Shown here: piece after piece, positions 22,425 through 31,989 of the stretch
Numbering within the stretch: position 1 is the stretch's first letter
Layout: each line of letters opens with the position of its first letter
DNA from: Thalassovita gelatinovora
GTDB taxonomy: Bacteria; Pseudomonadota; Alphaproteobacteria; Rhodobacterales; Rhodobacteraceae
Direction of reading: 5' to 3'
Length of the DNA: 64,000 nt
Assembly: GCF_001458355.1 (NCBI RefSeq)
Contig: NZ_CYSA01000016.1
Coordinates: 62,001 to 126,000 of the forward strand
Made by a program: the position numbers and the translations under genes
The notes under the pieces: generated by a model
Told to the model about the DNA's origin: nothing
Seen by the model: only the letters and a program-made list of their open reading frames with translations
Databases searched by the model: none

Positions 22425-23201
22425 TTACAGTTCGGCCCGGGGCCGGCGGCTGAATGTCAGGTCGCGCAGCGTCACCTGATTCATATCCGGCCCTTCGAAA
22501 ATCAGATCCAGCCAAGCCTTTTCGACCCGTTTTTCATTCAACTTGGTATAGGCCAGATCAAATTCGACCATGATTTCTTCTTCATGCAGCGGCAATTCGC
22601 GCACGATCTGTTCGGTATTGGGACCGTGGCGGATATTCAGCCGGGCGAAGATTTCCAGCGGCTTTTCCATTTCCACGATCGTGTCCATCCGCAGCAGATG
22701 CCGCCGCTTCAGCCCCTGCACCGCTTCGGGCGGCAGGTCGATCACCAATGACAGGAACGACCCGTCGAATTTGAACACGTCCATCCGCATCCCGAACGGG
22801 GCCAGATCGGCTTCTCGGGTATTGCGCAACTGGCGCAGGGTCAGTTCGGAAAAGACGCAGTCGTGAAACAGCGTCACCTCATCGCCCAACTGGCTTTTGT
22901 TCTGCACCGATGACATCCCCGGCACCGGCAGCGGCCCGCGCCACAGCTGCGGCCGCCACGCCCAATCCGATCCTTGTGGTTTGCGGAACGTGGTCGATCC
23001 GATCATCGGCAGCGCCAAGCGGCTGTCGGCGACATAAATCAGCTCGTTCAGATGCTGGCGCAGCGTGCGGGCGTAATTCCGTTCCCGCCGCAGCACCGAC
23101 AAATCGGCCTCTTTGGCTCCGCGCGCCGCCTTGGCCCAACGCTTTGATACGCGTTCCGCCACCAGCGATCTGAGGAATTTGTTCGGGGTCCGGCGCGCCA
23201 T
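22425..23201 (-). CDS. Conserved hypothetical protein (DUF6478-like)
   Basis: A 258-residue protein from the ATG at 23201 (MARRTPNKFLRSLV), ten bases after the lipoprotein gene's stop. The N-terminal 60 residues are basic and helical; the rest is rich in beta strands (GSTTFRKPQGSDWAWRPQLW). It resembles a family that I associate with Rhodobacteraceae and that is named only by a DUF number; that name is from memory. It sits in a three-gene leftward unit with a lipoprotein and a small helix-tailed protein. Confidence 0.75.
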   Translation of the reverse strand: MARRTPNKFLRSLVAERVSKRWAKAARGAKEADLSVLRRERNYARTLRQHLNELIYVADSRLALPMIGSTTFRKPQGSDWAWRPQLWRGPLPVPGMSSVQNKSQLGDEVTLFHDCVFSELTLRQLRNTREADLAPFGMRMDVFKFDGSFLSLVIDLPPEAVQGLKRRHLLRMDTIVEMEKPLEIFARLNIRHGPNTEQIVRELPLHEEEIMVEFDLAYTKLNEKRVEKAWLDLIFEGPDMNQVTLRDLTFSRRPRAEL

Positions 23202-23211
23202 GTCTTCGGCC

Positions 23212-24042
23212 TCATTCTTGCTGCTCTGGCATCGTTTTATCGGTTCGGCGGCGCTGAAACAAACCCGCAATGAGTTTTTTCACTCCGCCGCCTTTCGCGG
23301 TGTCGTTTTCCGGTTCCGGTTTCGGGCGTTCAATCGGTTCTGCGCTGGCATCTGCGGCCCCCACGCCCGGTTCGATCCCGGTTCCGGGCCGGACATGCGG
23401 CCGCAGCATCGCCTCCGGCACCGGCCCGCCGCCGCGCACCATCAACGGGCTTTCTTCGCGCAGGCGTTCGGCTTGCCAACTCAGCATGGTCAGACCCTTT
23501 TCGCCGCTCATTGCGCTGCCCTTGGGACCGTACAGCGCCAGGCCCACCATCTTGCCGTTGAGAACCATCATCGCGCGCCAATGCCGTGGATCGTCTTCCG
23601 TCGTCAGGCTTTCGGTCGCCATCACCTGCACGATGGTCAAGCCGTCGCCATGCAACCGGCGCAGCACCTTGCGGTCGCCCAGCGCGGCAGCGATTTCTTC
23701 AACATCGGGTTCCGCCGCTTCCGATCTGCGCGGCACGGCGGTGATGGTCAAAACCATCGGGTCTACGTCATACCCGCTGACATAGCCGGTGATCGTTTCA
23801 CAACTGGCCAGCAGCGCGAACCCGCCGGTGGCGCGACTGTGCAAGGTTTCTTGTTGAATGCAATACCCCTGCGGCGGCACGATCACGACATCGCCGCCAG
23901 CCAGTTCGGCACGGTGCAGACCGGTTTTGACCGCCGCGCCCGCGTCATCCTGCGGGCCAGGAGCCAGACAGCCCGACAGCAGTCCCAGCAACGCCCACGC
24001 CCATACGATACGCAATACGGATTTTCCCGTGCCGTTTCTCAT
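23212..24042 (-). CDS. Predicted lipoprotein of unknown function
   Basis: A 276-residue protein with a lipoprotein signal peptide: a basic start, a hydrophobic stretch (VLRIVWAWALLGLL) and the lipobox LLSGC with the lipidated Cys at residue 25. The mature part is a single soluble domain (about 40-190), followed by a low-complexity tail rich in Pro and Glu and a basic C-terminus. It is probably attached to the inner or outer membrane. It starts a leftward unit of three genes. Confidence 0.8.
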   Translation of the reverse strand: MRNGTGKSVLRIVWAWALLGLLSGCLAPGPQDDAGAAVKTGLHRAELAGGDVVIVPPQGYCIQQETLHSRATGGFALLASCETITGYVSGYDVDPMVLTITAVPRRSEAAEPDVEEIAAALGDRKVLRRLHGDGLTIVQVMATESLTTEDDPRHWRAMMVLNGKMVGLALYGPKGSAMSGEKGLTMLSWQAERLREESPLMVRGGGPVPEAMLRPHVRPGTGIEPGVGAADASAEPIERPKPEPENDTAKGGGVKKLIAGLFQRRRTDKTMPEQQE

Positions 24043-24257
24043 GGCCCCGGCGATTCCCCCTCAATCCCATGTCCAACAATTGACCCTGTACCGGGCCTTT
24101 CCGCATGGACTTGGCAATGGGATAGCCAAGCCCCCGGAATCACACAAGTCCGATTGTCGCAACCCGCCCCTGTTCGCGCCCATTTTTCATCCCTATGATC
24201 TGGCAAAGATCAACGCGCGGGCCACACGGTTCGGGCACTGGCGTCCGGACCACAGGC

Positions 24258-25151
24258 ATGCAGTCAGACTATTCCGCCCACGAGGCTTACATCCGCCCGG
24301 CCCGGCCCCGGGCCGAACTCTGGCGGTTGGTGGTTGGGCTTTGCATGGCAATGGTGATCTATCTCGGCCTGATCTGGGCGATGCAGGCGCTGGCCCTCGC
24401 CTTGCTCAGCGATGACGGCTATTTCCAATTCAACCTGCACATCCGAAACGGCCGCAGCCCGGAAGGCGCGCTTTACCTGTTGACCAGCTTCGGCTTTCTG
24501 ACCATCGCGCTTGCCGCGGTTGCGCAACAACTGCACCGGCGCAATCCGCTATCGCTTCTTGGTTCGCCCGGGCTGGCTTTGCAGCAGGGCTGGGCGGTGT
24601 TCAAAGCCGTTGCCCTGCTCTATCTGGTGCTGTCGTTGCTGCCACCCTATGATCTGCTGCCCGAAAACGCAGCACAGCGCGCGGTCGGTCCGTGGATCGC
24701 CCTGTTGCCACTGGCGCTACCGGCGCTGCTGATTCAAACCAGCGCCGAAGAACTGCTGTTTCGCGGCTATATCCAGCAACAACTGGCCGCGCGCTTCGCG
24801 TCGCGCTGGGTCTGGATGCTGGTCCCCGCCGCGCTGTTCGGGTTGATGCATTACCGCGCCGATGCCGGGGCCAATACATGGATTCTGATCGGTTGGGCGG
24901 CGGCGTTTTCGATTGCGGCTTCGGACCTGACCGCACGGGCGGGCACGCTGGGCCCGGCCATCGCGCTGCATTTCGTGTCGAACGCCGTTGCGATCCTGTT
25001 TGTGTCCCAAGACGAAGCCCTGTCTGGACTGGCGTTGTTTGCCGCGCCGGTCGATATGGCCGACCCTGCCACGCTGCGCCCGCTGCTGCTGCTTGATCTT
25101 TGCGTGTTGTTCATCAGTTGGCTGGCCGCCCGGCTGGCCTTGCGGCGCTAG
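24258..25151 (+). CDS. CPBP-family intramembrane metalloprotease (first copy)
   Basis: A 298-residue membrane protein from the ATG at 24258 (MQSDYSAHEAYIRPARP), with about eight hydrophobic segments. The CPBP/Abi motifs are [17 protein letters not shown] (the EExxxR motif) and FGLMHY (FxxxH), plus a later LHFVSNA. These residues form the presumed zinc site of intramembrane type II CAAX-protease-like enzymes. A closely similar gene of identical length follows nine bases later, evidence for a tandem duplication. Confidence 0.9.
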   Translation: MQSDYSAHEAYIRPARPRAELWRLVVGLCMAMVIYLGLIWAMQALALALLSDDGYFQFNLHIRNGRSPEGALYLLTSFGFLTIALAAVAQQLHRRNPLSLLGSPGLALQQGWAVFKAVALLYLVLSLLPPYDLLPENAAQRAVGPWIALLPLALPALLIQTSAEELLFRGYIQQQLAARFASRWVWMLVPAALFGLMHYRADAGANTWILIGWAAAFSIAASDLTARAGTLGPAIALHFVSNAVAILFVSQDEALSGLALFAAPVDMADPATLRPLLLLDLCVLFISWLAARLALRR

Positions 25152-25159
25152 GCGGGAAA

Positions 25160-26056
25160 ATGCAGTCCTATCTTCCCCATAACGATTATATCGGCACCGC
25201 CCGTCTGACCCCCGATTTGCCCCGGCTGGCATTCGGCGTGATCGCGATCGAACTGATTTACAGCCTGGCGCTGGATTTCGTCGAAGCCGTGCTGATCGCT
25301 TTCCCGCCCGAAATAGGCGACGCCTATTTTTACGGCACAACCGCTGCCGGGCTGCTGGCGCAACTGTTCAGCTTTGCCTTTCTCGGCGGGGCGGTATGCC
25401 TGATCGCGCGCGTACTGCACTTCCGACCACCGCTCAGCCTGACCGGCCCGCCCAAACCTGCCCTCGAAGGGTTCGGCCTGGCACTGGTCGCGGGGCTGGG
25501 TTGTTTTCTGGCACTCGAAATCCTGCCGCCCTACTGGTCCAGCGCCGGGGCAGTTTCGACCGGCGGGCTCAGATGGCTGTTATTGCTGCCGATCTCGGTC
25601 GCCGCGTTGACCGTTCAGGTCGCCGCCGAAGAACTGCTGTACCGTGGCTATATCCAGCAACAACTGGCGGCGCGATTTTCTTCGCCCTGGATCTGGCTGA
25701 CCGTACCGAACCTGTTGTTCGCAGCGGCCCATTGGGACAATGGCAGCGATCCGGTGGACGCTGTCCAATACGTGATCTGGGCGTTTTGTTTTGGGCTGGT
25801 GGCTTCGGACCTGACCGCGCGGACGGGCACATTGGGCGCGGCGATCGGATTTCACTTGGCCAATAACATCTATGCGTTCTTGTTCTTTTCCGAACGTGGC
25901 GCGCCGGATTCCGGGCTGGCGCTGCTGCTGTTCCCGACCGACGACCTGCTGCCCCCCTCGACCACTCCTGATTCCATTATCGCCATCAGCACCGTAATCG
26001 AACTTGCCACCTTGCTGGTGATGTGGCTTTCGATACGCTGGGCGCTAAGGCGCTGA
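25160..26056 (+). CDS. CPBP-family intramembrane metalloprotease (second copy)
   Basis: A 298-residue paralogue of the preceding gene, starting at the ATG at 25160 ([16 protein letters not shown]). The active-site motifs are conserved: [22 protein letters not shown] and FHLANN. The segment [14 protein letters not shown] matches the first copy almost residue for residue, while the N-terminal membrane segments have diverged. The pair may process two substrates or form a heterodimer. The next gene, accD, follows after 64 bases. Confidence 0.9.
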   Translation: MQSYLPHNDYIGTARLTPDLPRLAFGVIAIELIYSLALDFVEAVLIAFPPEIGDAYFYGTTAAGLLAQLFSFAFLGGAVCLIARVLHFRPPLSLTGPPKPALEGFGLALVAGLGCFLALEILPPYWSSAGAVSTGGLRWLLLLPISVAALTVQVAAEELLYRGYIQQQLAARFSSPWIWLTVPNLLFAAAHWDNGSDPVDAVQYVIWAFCFGLVASDLTARTGTLGAAIGFHLANNIYAFLFFSERGAPDSGLALLLFPTDDLLPPSTTPDSIIAISTVIELATLLVMWLSIRWALRR

Positions 26057-26120
26057 TTGCAATTCTGCCGCGCGCGGCTTATCTGACAGCTCTAGACAAG
26101 ACGACGGGGTAAAGCCGCTC

Positions 26121-27062
26121 ATGAACTGGATCACCAACTACGTCCGCCCGCGGATCAATTCGATCTTTTCGCGCCGCGAGGTGCCGGAAAATCTGTGGAC
26201 CAAATGCGATGAATGCGGAACCATGCTGTTCCACCGGGAACTCAGCGACAACCTCTATGTCTGCACCAATTGCGGTCATCACATGGCGATCACCCCGCGG
26301 GATCGGTTCCACGCCCTGTTCGACGGCGGCATCTTTACCGACGTGGACGTCCCCGAACCAATCGCCGACCCGCTGCATTTCCGCGATCAGAAAAAATATC
26401 CCGACCGGATGAAGGCGGCGCAGAAGAAGACCGGCGAAAAAGAAGCGATGTTGGTCGCTACCGGCGAAATATGCCGCACGCCCGTCGTCGCTGCCGCCCA
26501 GGATTTCAGTTTCATGGGTGGATCGATGGGCATGTATGTCGGCAACGCCATCATCACTGCGGCCGAAAAAGCGGTCGACCTTAAACGCCCGCTGATCCTG
26601 TTTTCCGCCGCTGGCGGTGCCCGGATGCAGGAAGGCATCCTGTCGCTGATGCAAATGCCGCGCACCACAGTTGCGGTGCAGATGCTGAAAGAAGCCGGTC
26701 TGCCCTATATCGTGGTGCTGACCCATCCGACCACCGGCGGCGTCACCGCGTCCTATGCAATGCTCGGCGATGTACAGATCGCTGAACCCAACGCGTTGAT
26801 CTGTTTCGCAGGCCCGCGGGTAATCGAACAGACCATCCGCGAAAAACTGCCCGAAGGGTTCCAGCGCGCCGAATACCTGCTGGATCACGGCATGCTGGAC
26901 CGGGTCACCAAACGCACCGACATGCGCGATGAACTGACCACCATCATCCGGATGCTGATGGGCCTACCGCCCGCGATCAAAGGCGACCTGCCCGCCCCCG
27001 AGACCGAAGCAACGCCGCCGGAATCGGTGGAGGAGCATGCTGCGGACCAGTCCGCAAAATGA
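26121..27062 (+). CDS. accD: Acetyl-CoA carboxylase carboxyltransferase subunit beta
   Basis: A 313-residue beta subunit of the carboxyltransferase that makes malonyl-CoA for fatty acid synthesis. The N-terminal zinc ribbon is complete (Cys-x2-Cys-x15-Cys-x2-Cys, starting KCDECG). The crotonase-like core has the [11 protein letters not shown] and [11 protein letters not shown] motifs. The last 20 or so residues are an acidic, proline-rich tail. It overlaps folC by four bases (ATGA), a common alphaproteobacterial pairing. Confidence 0.97.
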   Translation: MNWITNYVRPRINSIFSRREVPENLWTKCDECGTMLFHRELSDNLYVCTNCGHHMAITPRDRFHALFDGGIFTDVDVPEPIADPLHFRDQKKYPDRMKAAQKKTGEKEAMLVATGEICRTPVVAAAQDFSFMGGSMGMYVGNAIITAAEKAVDLKRPLILFSAAGGARMQEGILSLMQMPRTTVAVQMLKEAGLPYIVVLTHPTTGGVTASYAMLGDVQIAEPNALICFAGPRVIEQTIREKLPEGFQRAEYLLDHGMLDRVTKRTDMRDELTTIIRMLMGLPPAIKGDLPAPETEATPPESVEEHAADQSAK

Positions 27063-28330
27063 CCGCAGGTTCGGACGTCATCCTTGACCGGATGATGGCG
27101 CTGCACCCCAAGGTGATCGATCTGGTGCTGGATCGGGTCTGGCGCTTGCTCGACGCGCTCGATAATCCGCAGGACAACTTGCCGCCGGTGATCCATATCG
27201 CCGGCACAAATGGCAAGGGGTCGACCCAGGCAATGATCCGCGCCGGGCTGGAAGCGACAGGCAAGCGTGTTCACGCTTTTACCTCGCCGCATCTGGTGCG
27301 GTTCCATGAACGCATCCGGCTGGCCGGAGATCTGATTTCGGAACCCGACCTGACCGAAGTTCTGGAAGAATGCTATCGCGCCAATGGCGGCCATGACATC
27401 ACCTATTTCGAAATCACCACCTGCGCCGCCCTGTTGGCGATGGCCCGTATCCCCGCCGATTATACCCTGCTCGAAGTCGGCCTCGGTGGACGCTTGGACG
27501 CGACCAATGTGATCGAAAAACCGGCGCTGACCATCGTCACCCCGGTGTCCATCGACCATGAACAATTCCTCGGTGACACGCTCGCCAAGATCGCGGGCGA
27601 AAAGGCCGGAATCATCAAGCGCGGCGTGCCCTGCGTGGTCGGCCCGCAAACCGACGAAGCGATGGACGTGATCGAAGCAACAGCGGCCCGGCTCGGGGCA
27701 CCGCTGATCGCTAGCGGACAGCATTGGCACGCGTTTGAAGACCGCGACAGGTTGGTGTTTCAGGACGAATCCGGGCTGTTGGACCTGCCGCTGCCTAACC
27801 TGCCCGGCGCACATCAGATTCAGAATGCCGGGGCCGCTCTGGCCGCACTGCGCCATTTACGGATGGGCGACGCCGCCTATGAAGCCGCTGTCACCAAAGC
27901 CGATTGGCCCGCGCGGATGCAACGTCTGAAATCCGGACCCTTGGTTGAAATCGCCCCAAGCGTCGAACTGTGGCTCGATGGCGGTCATAATCCAGCCGCC
28001 GGTCAGGCGCTGGCGGCGCATCTGGCGCACCTGCCTTTGCGGGAAACCCATTTGATCTGCGGCATGCTGAACACCAAGGACATTGCGGGCTATCTGTCGC
28101 CGATGGCGCCGCATGTGGCCAGCCTGACCGCTGTGTCGATCCCCAAAGAGGCCAATACCCTTCCCGCCGACGTCACAGCGGCAAGCGCAGCACAAGCCGG
28201 GATACCGGCGGAAGTGGCCGGATCGGTGCGCGATGCGGTGCAGGCGATCGCCGCGCATAGCCCGAATGCCCGTATCCTGATCTGTGGATCGCTTTATCTG
28301 GCCGGTTCGGTTTTGCGCGAAAACGGCTGA
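27059..28330 (+). CDS. folC: Bifunctional dihydrofolate / folylpolyglutamate synthase
   Basis: A 423-residue Mur-ligase-like enzyme that adds glutamate to dihydropteroate and to reduced folates. The ATP-binding P-loop [10 protein letters not shown] is near residue 45, and the conserved [13 protein letters not shown] follows. The C-terminal domain holds the DGGHNPAA motif. It is translationally coupled to accD. Past its stop lie a GANTC cluster and, about 185 bases on, an intrinsic terminator. Confidence 0.96.
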   Translation: MTAGSDVILDRMMALHPKVIDLVLDRVWRLLDALDNPQDNLPPVIHIAGTNGKGSTQAMIRAGLEATGKRVHAFTSPHLVRFHERIRLAGDLISEPDLTEVLEECYRANGGHDITYFEITTCAALLAMARIPADYTLLEVGLGGRLDATNVIEKPALTIVTPVSIDHEQFLGDTLAKIAGEKAGIIKRGVPCVVGPQTDEAMDVIEATAARLGAPLIASGQHWHAFEDRDRLVFQDESGLLDLPLPNLPGAHQIQNAGAALAALRHLRMGDAAYEAAVTKADWPARMQRLKSGPLVEIAPSVELWLDGGHNPAAGQALAAHLAHLPLRETHLICGMLNTKDIAGYLSPMAPHVASLTAVSIPKEANTLPADVTAASAAQAGIPAEVAGSVRDAVQAIAAHSPNARILICGSLYLAGSVLRENG

Positions 28331-28360
28331 TCAAAGCCGACCTATACAAAATTTCCAACA

Positions 28361-28424
28361 TGATTCGCCTAAATCGAATCACACCTGTTGACTGATTCGC
28401 ACTGATTCGCCTAAGGTCGAATCA
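28361..28424. promoter_or_regulatory. Cluster of five GANTC sites in two inverted repeats
   Basis: GANTC, the CcrM methylation target of alphaproteobacteria, occurs at 28362, 28376, 28394, 28404 and 28419. TGATTCG and CGAATCA form inverted repeats at 28361-28381 (7-base spacer) and 28403-28424 (8-base spacer), and the two units share the CCTAA core. A third TGATTCG half-site is at 28393. The biological role is unknown. Confidence 0.6.
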
Positions 28425-28542
28425 CGGAAATTCGAAGGCGAGGGGCATCGCCTTTTCCGTTCCCACACTATTTGGAACGGACTATCGACAGGTTGACAGG
28501 CAGGACACAGAAAGAGGGGCCGATCCAACGGCCCCCTTTTTT
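28425..28542 (+). ncRNA. Possible small RNA or long folC 3' UTR ending in a terminator
   Basis: After the GANTC cluster comes a stem-loop (CCGTTCC at 28457-28463 with GGAACGG at 28474-28480) and then a strong intrinsic terminator. Because the terminator lies about 185 bases past folC, this could be an independent short transcript or just the folC trailer. No -35/-10 pair was convincingly identified. Confidence 0.3.
28515..28542 (+). terminator. Intrinsic terminator downstream of folC
   Basis: GGGGCCG (28516-28522) pairs with CGGCCCC (28529-28535) around an ATCCAA loop and is followed by a run of six T after one extra C. Confidence 0.9.
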
Positions 28543-28582
28543 CCTCCGCTCAGGTCTCAAATTCCGCAGCCATGCCGGACAG

Positions 28583-28634
28583 TTGGGGGCCAGCCCCCAA
28601 ACCCCCGGGATATTTTCCAAACAGAAGAAGATTA
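28583..28634 (+). repeat. Hairpin plus interspersed repeat, copy 1
   Basis: TTGGGGGC and GCCCCCAA form an 8-base hairpin at 28583-28600. It is followed by CCCCCGGGATATTT and, four bases later, AAACAGAAGAAG. Nearly the same element occurs reversed at 36059-36086, and partial copies are at 35910 and 14301. Confidence 0.7.
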
Positions 28635-28645
28635 CAAAAAGAAGC

Positions 28646-29704
28646 TTAAGACAGGCCCCAATCTTCGGCCTGCATTTCGCGCAGCCGGCTGGCAGTACGT
28701 TCGAATTCGAACACGCCCTCGCCTTCGATATAAAGGCTTTCGGGCGTGTCAGCCGCCGAACAGATCAGCCGCACCTGGGCTTCGTAAAGCGCATCGATCA
28801 GGGTGACGAAACGCTTGGCTTCGTTGAAATTGCTGCGCCCCAGACGCGGGATGTCTTCGAGGATCAAAACCTTGACCGCCTCGGCCAGGGCCAGGTAATC
28901 ACCCGCCCCAAGCATCCGGCCGCACAGGTCATAGAAGCTGGCCCGCGCCACGCCGTTGCGAAATTGCGGGATCTCGACATCGCGGCCCTTGACCTTGAGC
29001 ACCAGTTTTTCCGCCTCGCCGCCGCTAAGATGTTCCCAGACTTCGCGGATTTTCTGCCGACTTTCGGCATTGATCGGGGTGAAATAGACCTCGGCCCCCT
29101 GCAACCGGTTTTGCCGGTAATCGCGCGGGCTGATCAGTTCCCAGACCACCATCTTTTGTTTCAAAATGTCGATGAAGGGCAGGAATAGCTGTCGATTCAG
29201 CCCATTCTTGTAAAGATCGTCCGGGATGCGGTTCGACGTGGTGACCACCACCACCCCGGCCTGAAACAGGATTTCGAACAACCGTCCAACGATCATCGCG
29301 TCAGTAATATCGGTGATCTGCATTTCATCGAAGGCCAGAACCTTGACCTCTTTCGCGACCCGTTGCGCCACCGGGGCCAGAGAATCTTCGATCCCTTGCT
29401 GCCGCGCCGCATGAATTCCGTCCTGGATTTCCTGCATGAAGGCATGGAAATGCACCCGCCGCACCGGCACGCCGACATGATCCACGAACAGGTCCATCAG
29501 CATTGATTTGCCGCGTCCGACCCCGCCCCAAAGATACAGCCCCTTCGGCGGTTCCGGCGCTTTGCGGAACAGACCTTTTTTCACCGGCTGGGACAGGGCG
29601 TCCCGGATCCGGTCGAATTCGGGCAGCACCGCCTGCTGTGCCATATCGGCATGCAGACCGCCTTCGGCCACGCGCGCGTGGTATATATCCTGAATATGAG
29701 TCAT
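28646..29704 (-). CDS. zapE: Cell division protein ZapE (AFG1-like ATPase)
   Basis: A 352-residue P-loop ATPase of the AFG1/ZapE family, which associates with the Z-ring in bacteria. The Walker A motif is GGVGRGKS (preceded by GLYLW), and the Walker B motif is in LAFDEMQITDI. Family segments HFHAFMQEIQ and TTSNRIPDDLYKNGLNR are present. It is transcribed leftwards and is divergent from an MFS transporter gene. Confidence 0.95.
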   Translation of the reverse strand: MTHIQDIYHARVAEGGLHADMAQQAVLPEFDRIRDALSQPVKKGLFRKAPEPPKGLYLWGGVGRGKSMLMDLFVDHVGVPVRRVHFHAFMQEIQDGIHAARQQGIEDSLAPVAQRVAKEVKVLAFDEMQITDITDAMIVGRLFEILFQAGVVVVTTSNRIPDDLYKNGLNRQLFLPFIDILKQKMVVWELISPRDYRQNRLQGAEVYFTPINAESRQKIREVWEHLSGGEAEKLVLKVKGRDVEIPQFRNGVARASFYDLCGRMLGAGDYLALAEAVKVLILEDIPRLGRSNFNEAKRFVTLIDALYEAQVRLICSAADTPESLYIEGEGVFEFERTASRLREMQAEDWGLS

Positions 29705-29855
29705 GGGGCCGACATAACCAATGCACCGGGTAAGGAAAAGGGCCTTCCCTCATAACGGCCCATCGTCACGATTTGTGAGCCGGGCCATGACAATTGCTGA
29801 ATTGACCATCCGGTTTTTTCTTTCCATCCTGCCCCCCGCGCACAGGAGACCCCAA

Positions 29856-31094
29856 ATGCAGACCCGAACACCGCTTTTCACCCCCGTTTTGATCGTGGGC
29901 TGCGTCATCATCCTGACCGGCTTTGCCATCCGCGCCAGTTTCGGGGTGTTCCAGATCCCGATTGCCGAAGACTTCGGCTGGCTCAGGTCGGAATTCAGCC
30001 TGGCCATCGCGATTCAGAACCTGGCCTGGGGCATCGGTCAGCCGATTTTCGGCGCCATTGCGGAAAAACTGGGCGATCGCCGCGCCATCGTCATGGGGGC
30101 CGTGATCTATGCGCTGGGGCTGGTGCTGTCGTCCTTTGCTGTGACGCCGCTGGCGCATCAGGTGTTCGAAATTTTCGTCGGCTTCGGCATTGCCGGCACC
30201 GGGTTTGGCGTGATCCTGGCGGTGGTGGGGCGGGCATCTTCGGATGCAAACCGCTCGATGTCGCTGGCCATTGCCACCGCGGCCGGGTCGGCCGGTCAGG
30301 TGTTCGGCGCGCCGCTGGCGGAATACCTGCTGGGCTTCATGACCTGGCAGGGCGTGTTCGTGGTCTTTGCCGCCGCGATCCTGCTGGTGCTTTTGTTCCT
30401 GCCTTTCATGCGGGTACCGACCCCGGTCGCCAGCAAGACCGAATTGCAGGCAAGCATGGGCGCGATCCTGCTCAAGGCCTTCCGCGATCCGTCCTATACG
30501 ATGATTTTCCTCGGCTTCTTTTCCTGCGGCTATCAGTTGGGTTTCATCACCGCGCATTTTCCCGCCTTCGTGACCGAAATGTGCGGCGCGATCGTGCCCG
30601 GCGGCGCGCTGCATTCGCTGGGGATCACCACCACCTCGACGCTTGGCGCGGTGGCGATATCGCTGATCGGGCTGGCCAATATCGGCGGTACGCTGATGGC
30701 CGGGTGGCTGGGCAACCGGGTGTCCAAGAAATACCTGCTGGCAGGGATTTACACCCTGCGCACCTTCGTTGCCGCCGCGTTTATCCTGACCCCGATGACC
30801 CCGGCCACGGTGATCCTGTTTTCGGTGTCGATGGGGGCGCTTTGGCTGGCCACGGTACCGCTGACATCGGGATTGATCGCGCATCTTTACGGGCTGCGCT
30901 ACATGGGTACACTCTATGGCATCGTGTTTTTCAGCCACCAATTGGGCAGTTTCATGGGCGTCTGGCTGGGCGGGCGGATGTATGACCTTTACGGGTCTTA
31001 CACCGCGGTCTGGTGGATCGGCATCGGGGTGGGGGCGTTTTCGGCGCTGATTCACCTGCCGGTGCGGGAAAAACGCACGGAAATTATGATCTGA
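29856..31094 (+). CDS. Major facilitator superfamily transporter
   Basis: A 412-residue protein with about twelve membrane helices, consistent with an MFS permease. The start at 29856 (MQTRTPLFTP) is chosen because an AGGAGA ribosome-binding site lies six to ten bases upstream; the longer frame lacks one. The motif GAIAEKLGDRRAIVMG between helices 2 and 3 is the MFS signature loop. It resembles the oxalate/formate-antiporter-like or monocarboxylate group. The substrate is unknown. Its 3' end overlaps the convergent hydrolase gene by 11 bases. Confidence 0.9.
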   Translation: MQTRTPLFTPVLIVGCVIILTGFAIRASFGVFQIPIAEDFGWLRSEFSLAIAIQNLAWGIGQPIFGAIAEKLGDRRAIVMGAVIYALGLVLSSFAVTPLAHQVFEIFVGFGIAGTGFGVILAVVGRASSDANRSMSLAIATAAGSAGQVFGAPLAEYLLGFMTWQGVFVVFAAAILLVLLFLPFMRVPTPVASKTELQASMGAILLKAFRDPSYTMIFLGFFSCGYQLGFITAHFPAFVTEMCGAIVPGGALHSLGITTTSTLGAVAISLIGLANIGGTLMAGWLGNRVSKKYLLAGIYTLRTFVAAAFILTPMTPATVILFSVSMGALWLATVPLTSGLIAHLYGLRYMGTLYGIVFFSHQLGSFMGVWLGGRMYDLYGSYTAVWWIGIGVGAFSALIHLPVREKRTEIMI

Positions 31095-31989
31095 TCGCCG
31101 CCAAAACTTCGCCCGCATGGGTATAGGTCACGCCATGCCCGGCCCCGTCGATCACCACATGGTGCGCATCGGGGTTCCAGTCTTCCAGCACCGCCTTGTC
31201 CCGGATCGGAATGGTGCGATCCTCGGCCCCCCAGATCGCCAGCACCGGCAGACCGGCGGCGGCAATTGCCCGGTGTTCACCTTCCAGCACCGTGCTCAAC
31301 ATATGGCGCAGCGATGACAAAACCGCCGGAACGAACCCGCGCCAATGCAATTCGCCCTGTTGCAGATCGACGATCCCGGGCACCGATGTCGGTAGACCGC
31401 GTTCGGCATCGGTGCCTTTGCGATGGCGTCGCGGGAACATCGTCAACATCAGCCAATCGCCGAAAAACGGCACCCCCAGCACCACCCGGGCAACCGCGCC
31501 GGACAGCGGTTGCATTCCTGCCGGGGCCAGCAGGATCAGCCGTTTCAATCGGCCGGGATGCGCGGCGGCAAAAGCCGCCGAAATCGATCCGCCCATCGAA
31601 TAGCCAATCAGGGTAAAACCATCCCCCACCTGCTGATCGGCCAGCAGGTCCTGCAACTGGCGCAGGAAAAACGCGCTGTCCTGTGCGCCCTTGGGGCGGT
31701 CGGAATAGCCACGCCCGTACAGGTCATAGCTCAGCACCCTTACCCCTTTTGCGGCCAACTCTTCGGCAACGCCCCGCCAGACAAAGCTCGGCGTGGTCAG
31801 CCCATGCACGCACACCGCAACCGGCCCGCCTTCGGGGCCTTGCCAACGGTAATGGGTCACGCCCTGCGACAGGCGGGCGAACTGCCCCGGTGCCGATTGT
31901 CGGTCGGCATCCGTCATCCGTGGCCGCAACGCTTCGCGCAGGAACGGCAGCGCCAGAACCACCGCGACAAGGACCAAGGCCCAGATCAT
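31084..31989 (-). CDS. Alpha/beta-fold hydrolase with an N-terminal membrane anchor
   Basis: A 301-residue protein from the ATG at 31989, which overlaps the stop of the upstream gene as ATGA. The first 20 residues (MIWALVLVAVVLALPFL) are a membrane anchor or uncleaved signal. The nucleophile elbow is GYSMGG, and the catalytic His is in GAGHGVTY; the acid is probably the Asp in WGAEDRTIP. It is the last gene of a five-gene leftward operon. The substrate is unknown. Confidence 0.9.
   Translation of the reverse strand: MIWALVLVAVVLALPFLREALRPRMTDADRQSAPGQFARLSQGVTHYRWQGPEGGPVAVCVHGLTTPSFVWRGVAEELAAKGVRVLSYDLYGRGYSDRPKGAQDSAFFLRQLQDLLADQQVGDGFTLIGYSMGGSISAAFAAAHPGRLKRLILLAPAGMQPLSGAVARVVLGVPFFGDWLMLTMFPRRHRKGTDAERGLPTSVPGIVDLQQGELHWRGFVPAVLSSLRHMLSTVLEGEHRAIAAAGLPVLAIWGAEDRTIPIRDKAVLEDWNPDAHHVVIDGAGHGVTYTHAGEVLAAIRS

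Larger units (their letters stand above)
28331..28645. other. Structured intergenic region between folC and zapE
   Basis: This 315-base gap holds no credible protein gene. Its contents, left to right, are a cluster of GANTC sites, a stem-loop, an intrinsic rightward terminator, a GC-rich hairpin and an interspersed repeat. The listed sub-features give each part. Confidence 0.7.

Noticed and set aside
28361-28424. tRNA-like TTCGAATC segments in the folC-zapE gap
   Set aside because: The CGAATC strings resemble a tRNA T-loop, but no acceptor stem, anticodon arm or D-arm can be folded around them.
29766-31118. 450-codon minus-strand frame opposite the MFS transporter
   Set aside because: The product is hydrophilic and biased, and the plus frame encodes a clear 12-helix transporter with a good ribosome-binding site.
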